NCBI GenBank assembly: GCA_023450615.1
Contig: JAEXGT010000107.1
Span: 1-23,994, forward strand
Reading direction: 5' to 3'
DNA from: Pseudomonadota bacterium
Lineage (GTDB): Bacteria; Pseudomonadota; Alphaproteobacteria; Rhizobiales; Beijerinckiaceae
DNA: 23,994 bases
A program made the translations under genes and the position numbers. The notes beneath the pieces are model-generated. The model made no database searches. It saw only the letters and a program-made list of their open reading frames with translations, and was not told where the DNA came from. Positions 15,111 to 23,951 of the stretch are shown here, piece by piece (position 1 is the first letter of the stretch; the number at the start of each line of letters is the position of its first letter).

Positions 15111-15178
15111 CCGTGTTTCGCGCAGGGATGGTGAACGACAAGAACGTCCCTCAGGGACGATACGGGAGAGACTAGATT

Positions 15179-16486
15179 ATGATGAAGAAGTCCTTCCTCG
15201 GCGCTCTGGCCCTTGGCCTCGTGTCGAGCACGTCCGCCTTCGCTCAGACGGAGATCCATTGGTGGCACGCCATGACGGGTGCCAACAACGAGGTCGTGAA
15301 CCGTCTCGCGGAAGAGTTCAACAACTCGCAGAAAGATTACAAGGTCGTCGTCAGCTATAAGGGCCAGTACGCCGACACCCTGAACGCCGGCATCGCCGCG
15401 TTCCGTGCGGGCAACGCTCCCCACATCCTCCAGGTCTTCGAAGTCGGCACCGCGACCATGATGGGCGCGAAGGGCGCCGTGAAGCCCGTCGCCGAACTCA
15501 TGAAGGAAGCCGGCGAGAAGTTCGATCCGAAGGCTTACCTGCCCGCGATCACCGGCTATTACTCGACCGCCAAGGGCGAGATGCTCTCGCTCCCCTTCAA
15601 CTCCTCCTCCATGATCATGTGGATCAACAAGGACGCGCTGAAGAAGGCCGGCGTCAACGAGATCCCGAAGACCTGGCCCCAGGTGTTCGATGCCGCCAAG
15701 AAGCTGAGGGCTTCCGGCCAGAGCACCTGCGGCTTCTCGAACGCCTGGGCTTCCTGGGCGAATGTCGAGCAGCTCTCCGCATGGCACAACGTGCCGATGG
15801 CCACGAAGGCTAACGGTCTCGACGGCTTCGACACGGAGATGAAGTTCAACTCGCCGTTCCATGTGAAGCACCTGGAGAGCCTCGTGGAACTGCAGAAGGA
15901 CAAGACCTACGACTATTCGGGCCGCGACTCGAAGTCTGAGGGCCGTTTCACCTCCGGCGAATGCGCGATCTTCCTCACCTCCTCGGGCTTCTACGGCAAC
16001 GTGAAGGCCAATGCGAAGTTCGACTGGACCAACGCTCCGATGCCTTACTATCCGGACGTCCAGGGCGCTCCGCAGAACTCGATCATCGGCGGTGCGTCGC
16101 TGTGGGTCATGGGCGGCAAGAAGGCTGACGAGTACAAGGGCGTCGCCAAGTTCTTCACCTTCCTGTCCGACACGGACCGTCAGGCGAGGCTGCACCAGGA
16201 ATCGGGCTACCTCCCGATCACGAAGGCTGCCTACGAGAAGACCAAGGCTTCCGGCTTCTATGAGAAGAACCCGGTCCTCGAGACGCCTCTGAAGCAGCTC
16301 ACCAACAAGGAGCCGACCGAGAACTCCCGCGGCCTGCGCTTCGGCAACATGGTGCAGATCCGTGACGTGATCTCGGAAGAGATCGAGGCTGCCCTTGCCG
16401 GTCAGAAGCCCGCGAAGGACGCTCTCGATGCAGCGGTTGCCCGCAGCAACCAGATCCTGCGTCAGTTTGAGCGTACCGTTCGCTAA
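15179..16486 (+). CDS. ugpB: sn-glycerol-3-phosphate ABC transporter, periplasmic binding protein
   Basis: Periplasmic receptor that captures sn-glycerol-3-phosphate and glycerophosphodiesters and delivers them to UgpAE. The 435 residues begin with a signal peptide (1-22, cleavage AFA|Q) and the mature N-terminus TEIHWWHAMTGANNE is characteristic of UgpB. The extracellular-binding-protein fold is full length, with the GGASLWVM segment in its C-terminal half. The first of two adjacent ATGs is chosen, with GGGAGAG nine bases upstream. First gene of ugpBAEC, behind a PHO box, and followed by a stable hairpin that may keep its mRNA more abundant than that of the membrane genes. Confidence 0.95.
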   Translation: MMKKSFLGALALGLVSSTSAFAQTEIHWWHAMTGANNEVVNRLAEEFNNSQKDYKVVVSYKGQYADTLNAGIAAFRAGNAPHILQVFEVGTATMMGAKGAVKPVAELMKEAGEKFDPKAYLPAITGYYSTAKGEMLSLPFNSSSMIMWINKDALKKAGVNEIPKTWPQVFDAAKKLRASGQSTCGFSNAWASWANVEQLSAWHNVPMATKANGLDGFDTEMKFNSPFHVKHLESLVELQKDKTYDYSGRDSKSEGRFTSGECAIFLTSSGFYGNVKANAKFDWTNAPMPYYPDVQGAPQNSIIGGASLWVMGGKKADEYKGVAKFFTFLSDTDRQARLHQESGYLPITKAAYEKTKASGFYEKNPVLETPLKQLTNKEPTENSRGLRFGNMVQIRDVISEEIEAALAGQKPAKDALDAAVARSNQILRQFERTVR

Positions 16487-16511
16487 GCCTGATCGATTAG
16501 ACTGAACTCCT

Positions 16512-16543
16512 CATCCCGGGCAGCCCGCAAGCTGTCCGGGATG
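16512..16543 (+). ncRNA. intercistronic REP-like mRNA hairpin after ugpB
   Basis: CATCCCGGGCAGC (16512-16524) pairs with GCTGTCCGGGATG (16531-16543), 12 of 13 Watson-Crick plus one G-U, loop CCGCAA. No T-run follows, so it is unlikely to be a full terminator. The position between ugpB and ugpA fits an mRNA-stabilising or partial-termination element, as described for binding-protein genes elsewhere. The arms resemble the repeats at 7789-7818. Confidence 0.7.
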
Positions 16544-16610
16544 ATCTTATAAGAAACCCGCAGACCGGTTGATGCCGTCATCTGCCCCATCACCGGACAA
16601 GTGTTTTCCG

Positions 16611-17492
16611 ATGGAAAAACGAGCTCATTTTTCAGGGTGGACGCTGCCTCTTCTGCTGATTCTTCCGCAGATGGCGATCACCGTCATTTTCTTCTACCTG
16701 CCGGCTTCCCAGGCCATTTGGCAGTCCTTCCTGCGGGAAGACGCCTTCGGCCTTGCGTCCGAATTCGTCGGCTTCGAGAACTACATCGTGCTGTTCGAGC
16801 AGCCCGAATATTATCGGGCCATGATCACGACCGTGATCTTCTCGACGCTGGTGGCCTTCTTCTCAATGTCCGTCGCGCTTCTTCTCGCCACCCAGGCGGA
16901 CAAGAATATCCGCGGCGGGCATGGCTTCAAGACCCTGCTGATCTGGCCCTATGCGGTGGCCCCCGCCATCGCCGGCGTGTTGTGGATGTTCATGTTCCAC
17001 CCGACGCTCGGCACGCTCGGCCGTCCGCTCAACCTCATGGGCTTCAACTGGAACCCCATGCTCGACGGCACGGATGCCATGATCCTGCTGGTGCTTTCCG
17101 CCACCTGGAAGCATGTCAGCTACAACTTCCTGTTCTTCCTCGCGGGCTTGCAGGCGATTCCGAAGAGCGTGATCGAAGCCGGCGCCATCGACGGCGCAGG
17201 ACCGATCCGCCGCTTCTGGACGATCGTGTTCCCGCTTCTGTCGCCCACCACCTTCTTCCTTCTCGTCGTGACCATCGTCTACGTGTTCTTCGAGACGTTC
17301 GGCATCATCGATGCCGTGACGGGCGGCGGCCCAGCCGGATCGACGACAACCCTCGTCTACAAGGTTTACGCGGACGGCCGCTCCGGCGGCGATCTCGGCC
17401 TGTCGGCCGCGCAATCGGTGGTCCTCATGGTCATCGTGATCGCGCTCACGGCCATCCAGTTCCGCTATGTCGAACGCAAGGTGCAGTACTGA
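16611..17492 (+). CDS. ugpA: sn-glycerol-3-phosphate ABC transporter, permease UgpA
   Basis: Inner-membrane permease, one half of the UgpAE channel. The 293 residues have six predicted membrane segments (near 11-30, 72-93, 106-129, 155-180, 205-232 and 266-284) and the EAA loop EAGAIDGAGPIRR (189-201) that docks on UgpC. The ATG at 16611 is chosen because MEKRAHFSGWTLPLLLILPQ aligns with E. coli UgpA in length and start. An ATG at 16572 in the same frame, which adds 13 residues, cannot be excluded, as neither has a strong ribosome site. Its stop overlaps the ugpE start by one base (TGATG), indicating coupled translation. Confidence 0.92.
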   Translation: MEKRAHFSGWTLPLLLILPQMAITVIFFYLPASQAIWQSFLREDAFGLASEFVGFENYIVLFEQPEYYRAMITTVIFSTLVAFFSMSVALLLATQADKNIRGGHGFKTLLIWPYAVAPAIAGVLWMFMFHPTLGTLGRPLNLMGFNWNPMLDGTDAMILLVLSATWKHVSYNFLFFLAGLQAIPKSVIEAGAIDGAGPIRRFWTIVFPLLSPTTFFLLVVTIVYVFFETFGIIDAVTGGGPAGSTTTLVYKVYADGRSGGDLGLSAAQSVVLMVIVIALTAIQFRYVERKVQY

Positions 17493-18337
17493 TGGTCGAG
17501 AATCGTCCTTTCGCTCAATTCATGGCCTATCTGACGCTCGTCCTGGGCGTCATCATCGTGGCCTTCCCGGTCTATCTGGCCATCATGGCTTCGACCTTCG
17601 ACACCGCCACCATCATCAACGGCAACATGCCGTTGACGCCTGGCGATCAGGCGGTCGAGAACTACACCCGCGCGCTGTTCTACGGCGGCAAGCTCGCTCG
17701 CGAGCCCGTGGCCATGATGATGGTGAACTCCATGATCATGGCGCTCGGCATCGCCTTCGGTAAGATCCTGATTTCCATCATCTCGGCCTATGCGGTGGTG
17801 TACTTCAAGTTCCCGTTCCGCAAGACGGCGTTCTGGGTGATCTTCATCACGCTGATGCTGCCCGTCGAAGTGCGTATCTACCCGACCTACAAGATCGTCG
17901 CCAATCTCGGTCTGCTCGATACCTATACGGGCCTCATCATGCCCCTGATCGCGTCGGCCACCGGCACGCTGCTCTTCCGCCAGTTCTTCATGACTGTTCC
18001 GGACGAGCTTCTGGAGGCTTCCAAGATCGACGGCGCGGGCGCGTTCCGCTTCTTCAAGGACACGCTGCTTCCGCTCTCCATGACCACGATCGCGGCGCTC
18101 TTCGTGATCCAGTTCATCTATGGCTGGAACCAGTATCTCTGGCCGCTGCTGATCACGACGAAGAGCTCGATGCAGACCATCGTCATCGGCATCAAGAAGA
18201 TGATCACGACGACCGACGCGCTGACGGAATGGCAGATCGCCATGACGACCGCCGTGCTCGCGATGGTGCCGCCGGTGCTGGTGGTGATCTTCATGCAGCG
18301 TCTCTTCGTGAAGGGTCTCGTCGAAACGGAGAAGTGA
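17492..18337 (+). CDS. ugpE: sn-glycerol-3-phosphate ABC transporter, permease UgpE
   Basis: Second inner-membrane permease of the Ugp system. The 281 residues equal the E. coli protein's length, with six hydrophobic segments and the EAA loop EASKIDGAGAFRF (175-187). The YGWNQYLWPLLIT segment (about 209-221) is typical of this permease family. The start ATG at 17492 shares a base with the ugpA stop. A longer in-frame reading from 16601 exists but overlaps ugpA and is only a shadow. Confidence 0.94.
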   Translation: MVENRPFAQFMAYLTLVLGVIIVAFPVYLAIMASTFDTATIINGNMPLTPGDQAVENYTRALFYGGKLAREPVAMMMVNSMIMALGIAFGKILISIISAYAVVYFKFPFRKTAFWVIFITLMLPVEVRIYPTYKIVANLGLLDTYTGLIMPLIASATGTLLFRQFFMTVPDELLEASKIDGAGAFRFFKDTLLPLSMTTIAALFVIQFIYGWNQYLWPLLITTKSSMQTIVIGIKKMITTTDALTEWQIAMTTAVLAMVPPVLVVIFMQRLFVKGLVETEK

Positions 18338-18353
18338 CGCTCTTCCAGGCGTT

Positions 18354-18373
18354 CCCCGCGCTTCGGCGCGGGG
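18354..18373 (+). ncRNA. GC-rich UUCG-tetraloop hairpin between ugpE and ugpC
   Basis: CCCCGCGC-TTCG-GCGCGGGG is a perfect 8-bp stem closed by the exceptionally stable C(UUCG)G tetraloop, 17 bases after the ugpE stop. No T-run follows. It probably acts on mRNA stability or partly attenuates transcription before ugpC. Confidence 0.75.
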
Positions 18374-18448
18374 CTCCTCATCGGAATCGGAATTTTTGAG
18401 CCCGGCGCCTTCGAGGCAGAACGGGTCGAGGTTAAAAGGAACAAGGCA

Positions 18449-19525
<1,077 letters not shown>

Positions 19526-19548
19526 GACCTTATTGCCGCTTCTATCCC

Positions 19549-19582
19549 AACAGCCGCCCCGGGGTTCCCCGGGGCGGCTGTT
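19549..19582 (+). terminator. strong hairpin ending the ugp operon
   Basis: AACAGCCGCCCCGGGG (19549-19564) and its exact complement (19567-19582) form a 16-bp stem around TT, 23 bases after the ugpC stop. There is no long T-run, only TT then GCGCG, so it may be Rho-assisted or act as a 3' mRNA cap as well as a terminator. Confidence 0.75.
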
Positions 19583-19634
19583 GCGCGTTCAAGGCTGCCC
19601 CATTATCCCTTTAAGGGAAGCGAGAGGGATAGCG

Positions 19635-21266
19635 ATGACGGTCAAGCTCGATGGGGCGACGCTCCAGATTGAGGATGTGGTGCGCGTAGCGCGTCCGGAC
19701 CCGGCAGGAGGCTTCGCGCAAGCCGAGCTGGCGCCCGAGGCGCGGGAGCGGATCGCGGCCACGCGAGCCTATATCGACCGTAACTGGATGCATGACGACG
19801 CGCCGCTCATGTATGCCTTCAATACCGGCGTCGGCCTGTTCAAGGACCAGCGCGTGCTGATCGCCGACATGGCCGCCTACCAGCAGAAGACGGTCTATGC
19901 CCACGCCACGGGCGTCGGCGAGCCCTTCGCCGAGGACGTGACGCGCGCCATGATGCTGCTGCGCGCCAATGCCTTCGCCTCCAACTATTCCGGCCCTCGC
20001 GTGGAGCTCGTCGATCGGCTGCTCGCCTTCCTCAATGCGGGCCTGCATCCGGTCATCCCGCAGAAGGGATCGGTCGGCGCTTCCGGCGATCTCGCGCCGC
20101 TTGCTCACATGGCGGGCGCCGTGTGCGGCTTCGAGGAAGCGGACATGATCTATCGAGGCCGCCTCATGCCGGCGCGCGAGGCGATCCGGGAAGCGGGCTT
20201 CGATCCCGATTTCGAACTCGGCGCGAAGGACGCATCCGCCCTCATCAACGGCTCGACGACCTCGCTTGCCCTCGCTGCTCTCGCCACAAGCGATGCACGC
20301 CGCATCCTGAAGCATGCGGACATCGCCATGTGCCTGTCGTTAGAGGCCATGCGCGGTGAGCTTGCCGCCTTCGATCCGCGCGTGCACAAGGCGCGTCCGC
20401 ATCCCGGGCAGGCGCGGGTGGCGCGCAATCTGCTCCGCATTCTCGACGGTTCGAGGCGCTGCTCGCAAGCCGCGCGCGACATCGTTTTCCCCGATGAGCC
20501 GCGTCAGCCGGGAACGCCCGCCGCGCCGCGCGTGCAGGATGTGTATTCCCTGCGCTGCACGCCGCAGGTTCACGGCCCTGCCGTCGAAGCTCTGGAATAT
20601 GTGGAGCGCGTCGTCGGCACCGAGATGAATTCCGCCACGGACAATCCGCTGATCTTCGATGACGGGCAGGGCGGCTACGTCTCGATCTCGGGCGGACACT
20701 TCCATGGGCAGTATATGGCGCAGGCCATGGACTTTCTCGCTATCGCCATGGCTGATCTCGGCTCGATCTCGGAGCGCCGCCTCGCACGCCTCATCGATCC
20801 CACTATGTCCTACGGATTGCCGCGTAACCTGCTTGCGGGCAAGCGCGGCCTGAACACGGGCTTTGCCACCGTGCAATGCTCCATGTCGGCGCTGGTGATG
20901 GAAAATCGCGGGCTTGCAACGCCGGGCTCCGTCGATTCCATTCCGGGAAAATCCAATGCGGAAGATCACATCTCCAACTCGACCTGGTGCGGGCGCAAGG
21001 CGCGCACGATCGTGGAGAATGTGGAGCAGATCGTGGCGGGCGAATTGCTGATGGCGGCGCAGGCCCTCACGCTCGTGGAGCCGCTGGCAAAGGACTATCC
21101 GCTCGGTAAGGGCTCACGCGCAGCCATGGAGGCGATCCGCGCGATCATTCCGCCCGCGCTCGATGGAGACCGCTGGTATGCCAGCGAAATGCGTCAGGCC
21201 CTCGACCTCGTACGCTCCGGCGCGGTGGTCGAAGCGGTCGAGAGCGCCATCGGGACGTTGGAATAG
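19635..21266 (+). CDS. MIO-dependent ammonia-lyase (histidine ammonia-lyase family)
   Basis: Cytoplasmic lyase of 543 residues that eliminates ammonia from an aromatic amino acid, most likely histidine. The Ala149-Ser150-Gly151 triad in GSVGASGDLAPLAHM forms the MIO electrophile. Tyr60 (YAFNTGVG) matches the catalytic tyrosine, and SNAEDHIS keeps the acidic residue of the HutH motif SNQEDHVS but with Ala for Gln. At the selectivity pair HutH usually has Ser-His; here it is Ala89-His90, closer to HutH than to TAL (His-Leu) or PAL (Phe-Leu). It is about 30 residues longer than typical HutH, with an N-terminal extension and an insert near 285-300. No hutU, hutI or hutG is nearby, so substrate is uncertain. 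ATG 19635 follows GAGAGGGA. Confidence 0.85.
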   Translation: MTVKLDGATLQIEDVVRVARPDPAGGFAQAELAPEARERIAATRAYIDRNWMHDDAPLMYAFNTGVGLFKDQRVLIADMAAYQQKTVYAHATGVGEPFAEDVTRAMMLLRANAFASNYSGPRVELVDRLLAFLNAGLHPVIPQKGSVGASGDLAPLAHMAGAVCGFEEADMIYRGRLMPAREAIREAGFDPDFELGAKDASALINGSTTSLALAALATSDARRILKHADIAMCLSLEAMRGELAAFDPRVHKARPHPGQARVARNLLRILDGSRRCSQAARDIVFPDEPRQPGTPAAPRVQDVYSLRCTPQVHGPAVEALEYVERVVGTEMNSATDNPLIFDDGQGGYVSISGGHFHGQYMAQAMDFLAIAMADLGSISERRLARLIDPTMSYGLPRNLLAGKRGLNTGFATVQCSMSALVMENRGLATPGSVDSIPGKSNAEDHISNSTWCGRKARTIVENVEQIVAGELLMAAQALTLVEPLAKDYPLGKGSRAAMEAIRAIIPPALDGDRWYASEMRQALDLVRSGAVVEAVESAIGTLE

Positions 21267-21271
21267 GGAAG

Positions 21272-21293
21272 GGCCCGGAATGATCCGAGCCCC
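21272..21293. terminator. bidirectional hairpin between convergent genes
   Basis: GGGCCCGGA (21272-21280) and TCCGAGCCC (21285-21293) pair with one mismatch around ATGA. It sits 6 bases after the lyase stop and 23 bases past the convergent secreted-protein gene, so it can end both. The T-runs are poor. Confidence 0.55.
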
Positions 21294-21315
21294 TGCGATA
21301 AACCCTGCTTTGGGA

Positions 21316-21621
21316 TCAGCGGCAGCGGCGCACGTTGCGCACGACCACGGAGCCGTTCGGGCGATAGACGCGTTCCTGCACGATGCGGCAGCGATTTCTG
21401 CGGCGCTCTACAACGGGAGGCGTGCAGCGGCGGACCGTACGATAAACGACGCGCCCATTGGGCCGAACGGTCCGTACACGCTGCGTCGAGCAGGCGACAT
21501 TGTCGACGAGGGACGGCGTCTCGATCCTCTGCGGGCTGAAACGGGCCTGCGCCTCTTGCGTGGAGCCGAGGAAGCCGGCACCCAGGACAACGGCGATGGC
21601 GGGTATGATGAAAGCTCGCAT
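21316..21621 (-). CDS. small secreted Arg/Cys-rich protein with two Cys-bounded repeats
   Basis: Encodes 101 residues; no named family recognised. A signal peptide spans 1-26 (STQEAQA|RFSP). The mature part has exactly four cysteines, at 44, 66, 78 and 100. Two 23-residue units, 44-66 and 78-100, each begin and end with Cys and share the core RPNG-x-VV-x-R-x-VRRC (53-66, 87-100). This suggests two disulfide-closed beta hairpins with a strongly basic surface. The calculated net charge of the mature protein is very positive. The ATG at 21621 has a GAAGGA-like ribosome site. Convergent with the lyase gene and divergent from a GNAT gene; the context does not indicate a role. Confidence 0.75.
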   Translation of the reverse strand: MRAFIIPAIAVVLGAGFLGSTQEAQARFSPQRIETPSLVDNVACSTQRVRTVRPNGRVVYRTVRRCTPPVVERRRNRCRIVQERVYRPNGSVVVRNVRRCR

Positions 21622-21667
21622 GGTCTAATCCTTCGTTACATGGGACTGACGACAACTTCAGTCGCTA

Positions 21668-21701
21668 GAGCATGGTTCCTGAAAAAGGGATGAACCGCAT
21701 G
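21668..21701. repeat. degenerate rhizobial palindrome at the GNAT gene start
   Basis: GAGCATGGTTCCTGAAAAAG (21668-21687) followed by GAACCGCATG (21692-21701) has the outline of the GAGCATGATC-CGGAAAAG repeat seen at 11257-11303, with CATGGTTC facing GAACCGCATG. It overlaps the possible starts of the acetyltransferase. Confidence 0.45.
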
Positions 21702-22214
21702 TTGCCTCGCGTTACGATCAACCGCGTTCATGTTCAGGACGGTTCTGAACTGGTTGCCGCCAATCTCGCCAGCATCGCACTGCATGAGCCGTGGGTTTCG
21801 CCATGCCGCGATATGGTGAGCTTTCAGGGATATGTCTCGCGATGCGATGGTGATCGCTCCATCGGCTTCATTGCACGCGAGCGCGAAAGCAACCGGATCG
21901 TCGGCGTCGTGAATTTAAGCGAGATCGTGCGCGGCTTTTTCCAGAGCGCGTATATGGGCTATTACGCGGTGGCCGGAATGAACGGGCGGGGACTGATGGC
22001 TGAGGCCGTGGGTCTCGTGATCACGCATGCCTTCATGGAACTCGGGCTTCATCGCATCGAGGCGAATATTCAACCCGACAACGAGCCTTCGCGCGCGCTC
22101 GTGAAACGCCTCGGCTTTCGCCAGGAAGGCTACTCGCCGCGCTATCTGAAGATCAACGGCGAGTGGCGGGATCACGAACGCTGGGCCATCCTCTCCGAGG
22201 ATTGGCAGGCCTAA
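21699..22214 (+). CDS. GNAT-family N-acetyltransferase (RimJ/RimL-like)
   Basis: Acetyl-CoA-dependent acetyltransferase of 171 residues, resembling the ribosomal-protein acetyltransferases RimJ/RimL. Visible are the central beta strand MGYYAVAGMNGRGLMAEAV with the acetyl-CoA pyrophosphate loop NGRGLM, LGLHRIEANIQPDNEPSRAL (motif B), and the RLGFRQEGYSPRYLKINGEWRDH end that is typical of RimJ. The actual target may be a protein N-terminus or a small amine. ATG 21699 is preferred because GGGA lies eight bases upstream; in-frame ATGs at 21672 and 21690 lie inside a degenerate repeat and lack spacing. Convergent with the next GNAT gene, six bases apart. Confidence 0.85.
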   Translation: MLPRVTINRVHVQDGSELVAANLASIALHEPWVSPCRDMVSFQGYVSRCDGDRSIGFIARERESNRIVGVVNLSEIVRGFFQSAYMGYYAVAGMNGRGLMAEAVGLVITHAFMELGLHRIEANIQPDNEPSRALVKRLGFRQEGYSPRYLKINGEWRDHERWAILSEDWQA

Positions 22215-22220
22215 AAGGCA

Positions 22221-22655
22221 TTATGCAACGGCAAGCTTCTTCTGAAGGAAATAGCGGCTTCCGCCCTTCGGAAAATCTTTCAGCTCGCCGAAGCGCTCGT
22301 AACCCAATCGCTCATAAAGATTGAGCGCTTCCGGATTGAGCGTATCGAGCCAGGCGGAATGGCAGCCGCGATTGACCGCTTCCTCTTCCGCCATGCGGAT
22401 CAGGTTGCGGGCGATGCCCTGTCCGCGCAGGCTCTCCGGCACGAAGATCAGTTCGATGGTCAACCATTCCCAACCTGTGCGCCCCCACAATCCGCCGACG
22501 ATGGTCTTGGACTCGATCTCACGGATGACCACGGCGAGATCTTCGATCTGGAGATCGGGCATGAGGGTGTTGCGATTGAAATCAGTCAGGCCGTTGCCGA
22601 TGATCTGACGGACGATGGCGTGCGGCTTCGCCAGATATTCGAGATAGAAATTCAC
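22221..22655 (-). CDS. GNAT-family N-acetyltransferase
   Basis: Small acetyltransferase of 144 residues. The acetyl-CoA loop LRGQGIARNLI (76-86) follows the ELIFVPES strand, and the family's closing LNPEALNLYERLGYERFGEL is present. The substrate is unknown. The start is GTG at 22655, whose last two bases and the following A make the stop of the upstream amidohydrolase (GTGA), so the two are translationally coupled and probably act in the same process. Acting on an amine released by the amidohydrolase pathway, or resistance to one, is conjecture. Confidence 0.85.
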   Translation of the reverse strand: MNFYLEYLAKPHAIVRQIIGNGLTDFNRNTLMPDLQIEDLAVVIREIESKTIVGGLWGRTGWEWLTIELIFVPESLRGQGIARNLIRMAEEEAVNRGCHSAWLDTLNPEALNLYERLGYERFGELKDFPKGGSRYFLQKKLAVA

Positions 22656-23890
22656 GCAGCGATCCTTTTGACGGCCGCCAGCAACACGCGGGCCGCAATG
22701 TCCGCATCCTCAACCGTGATCGACTCCGCCGGGTTGTGGCTGATGCCGCCCTTGCAGCGCACGAACAGCATCGCCGAAGGGCAGAGATTGGCGATGGCGA
22801 CCGCATCGTGCCCAGCGCCGGACGCAAGCTGCATCGGCTCAATGCCAATGCTCTCCAGCGCTTCTTCCAGCTGTGACATCAGGCCCTTGTCCATGGGCAT
22901 TGCCGGCGATTCCATGAAGGGTTCGATGGAAAAGGCAACGCCGCGCCGTCCCGCCGCCGCTTCGCACTCGGTCACGATGTCCTGCACCATGGCGTGACGG
23001 ACCGCATCATCCGGCGAGCGGGCATCGAGGGTGAAATCGACACGCGCCGGAATGACGTTGATGGCGCCGGGCTGCACCTGCGCGACGCCCACCGTCGCCA
23101 CCGTATCGGTGCGCGTGGAGGCCGCGCGCTCCACGATGCCGATCATCTCGGCCAGGGCTGCGAGCGCATCACGGCGCATATTCATGGGCACGGTGCCCGC
23201 ATGTCCCGCTTCGCCGATCACGGCGGCTCGGGCGCGGGTGATGCCGTTGATGGCGGAGACGATGCCGACGGGAAGATCGTGCGCCTCAAGCTGCGGGCCC
23301 TGCTCGATATGCACTTCGAGATAGCCGCGATAGCGCGCGGGATCGCGGGCAAGGGCTGCGATGCCGTCCGGATCGCCGCCGAACGCGATCAGCGCATCGC
23401 GCAGCGCAATGCCGTCAGCGTCCCTGCCGTCGAGCCAGGCGGGATCGAAGCGCCCCGCCAGCGCGTAGGAGGTGGAAAGGTTCGTGGGAAAGCGGACGTT
23501 CTCCTCGTCCCCGAAGGCGATGACTTCGATGGGGCATGAGGGAACGATCCCTTCCGCTTTCAGCGCCTCGACGACGGCAATGCCGAGCACCACGCCGAGG
23601 TTGCCGTCATAGCGGCCGGCATCCACCACGCTGTCGATATGGGAGCCGATGAGAAGGGCAGGGGCGGAGGGGTTGGAGCCTTCCAGGCGGCCCACCACCG
23701 AGCCGAGGGCGTCGATATGGGCGTTCAGGCCCGCACCGCGCATGTATTGCAGGGTCGCATCCGCAGCTTTGCGATGGGCCGGGGAGAGATAGAGGCGCGT
23801 CAGGCGCCCGGCTTCGTCCGTGTGCCGGGCGAGGTCCTCGATCATCGCCATGACACGGCGGCCGAGGGGAAAATTGGTCTGGTCGGTCAT
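22652..23890 (-). CDS. M20-family amidohydrolase (allantoate amidohydrolase / N-carbamoyl-L-amino acid hydrolase)
   Basis: Metal-dependent amidohydrolase of 412 residues that removes a carbamoyl (ureido) group, as in allantoate or N-carbamoyl amino acids. Metal ligands fit the family: His84 in GSHIDSV, Asp95 in GRYDGNLG, Glu130 in FGDEENVRFP, His194 in LEVHIEQGP and His385 in GISHNPAES. The peptidase-like dimerisation domain lies near 210-330 (NGITRARAAVIGEAGHAG). The sequence cannot separate AllC from HyuC/AmaB-type enzymes; no hydantoinase, allantoinase or ureidoglycolate gene is in view. The start ATG at 23890 has no strong ribosome site. A 12-bp dyad lies 25-61 bases upstream. Confidence 0.9.
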   Translation of the reverse strand: MTDQTNFPLGRRVMAMIEDLARHTDEAGRLTRLYLSPAHRKAADATLQYMRGAGLNAHIDALGSVVGRLEGSNPSAPALLIGSHIDSVVDAGRYDGNLGVVLGIAVVEALKAEGIVPSCPIEVIAFGDEENVRFPTNLSTSYALAGRFDPAWLDGRDADGIALRDALIAFGGDPDGIAALARDPARYRGYLEVHIEQGPQLEAHDLPVGIVSAINGITRARAAVIGEAGHAGTVPMNMRRDALAALAEMIGIVERAASTRTDTVATVGVAQVQPGAINVIPARVDFTLDARSPDDAVRHAMVQDIVTECEAAAGRRGVAFSIEPFMESPAMPMDKGLMSQLEEALESIGIEPMQLASGAGHDAVAIANLCPSAMLFVRCKGGISHNPAESITVEDADIAARVLLAAVKRIAA

Positions 23891-23914
23891 GGAGATAGAG
23901 TTTCAGGAACAGGT

Positions 23915-23951
23915 CAGCTTCGCAAGGGGCAGGTAGGCGCTTGCGAAGCTG
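23915..23951. promoter_or_regulatory. inverted repeat upstream of the amidohydrolase gene
   Basis: CAGCTTCGCAAG (23915-23926) and CTTGCGAAGCTG (23940-23951) are exact complements, 12 bp each, with a 13-base spacer. This may be an operator or a leader hairpin for the minus-strand amidohydrolase, or the terminator of a gene beyond the window. Confidence 0.5.

Noticed and set aside
16487..16610. Terminator ending the operon after ugpB
   Set aside because: The hairpin at 16512-16543 lacks a T-run and is followed by the rest of the transporter on the same strand, so full termination is unlikely.
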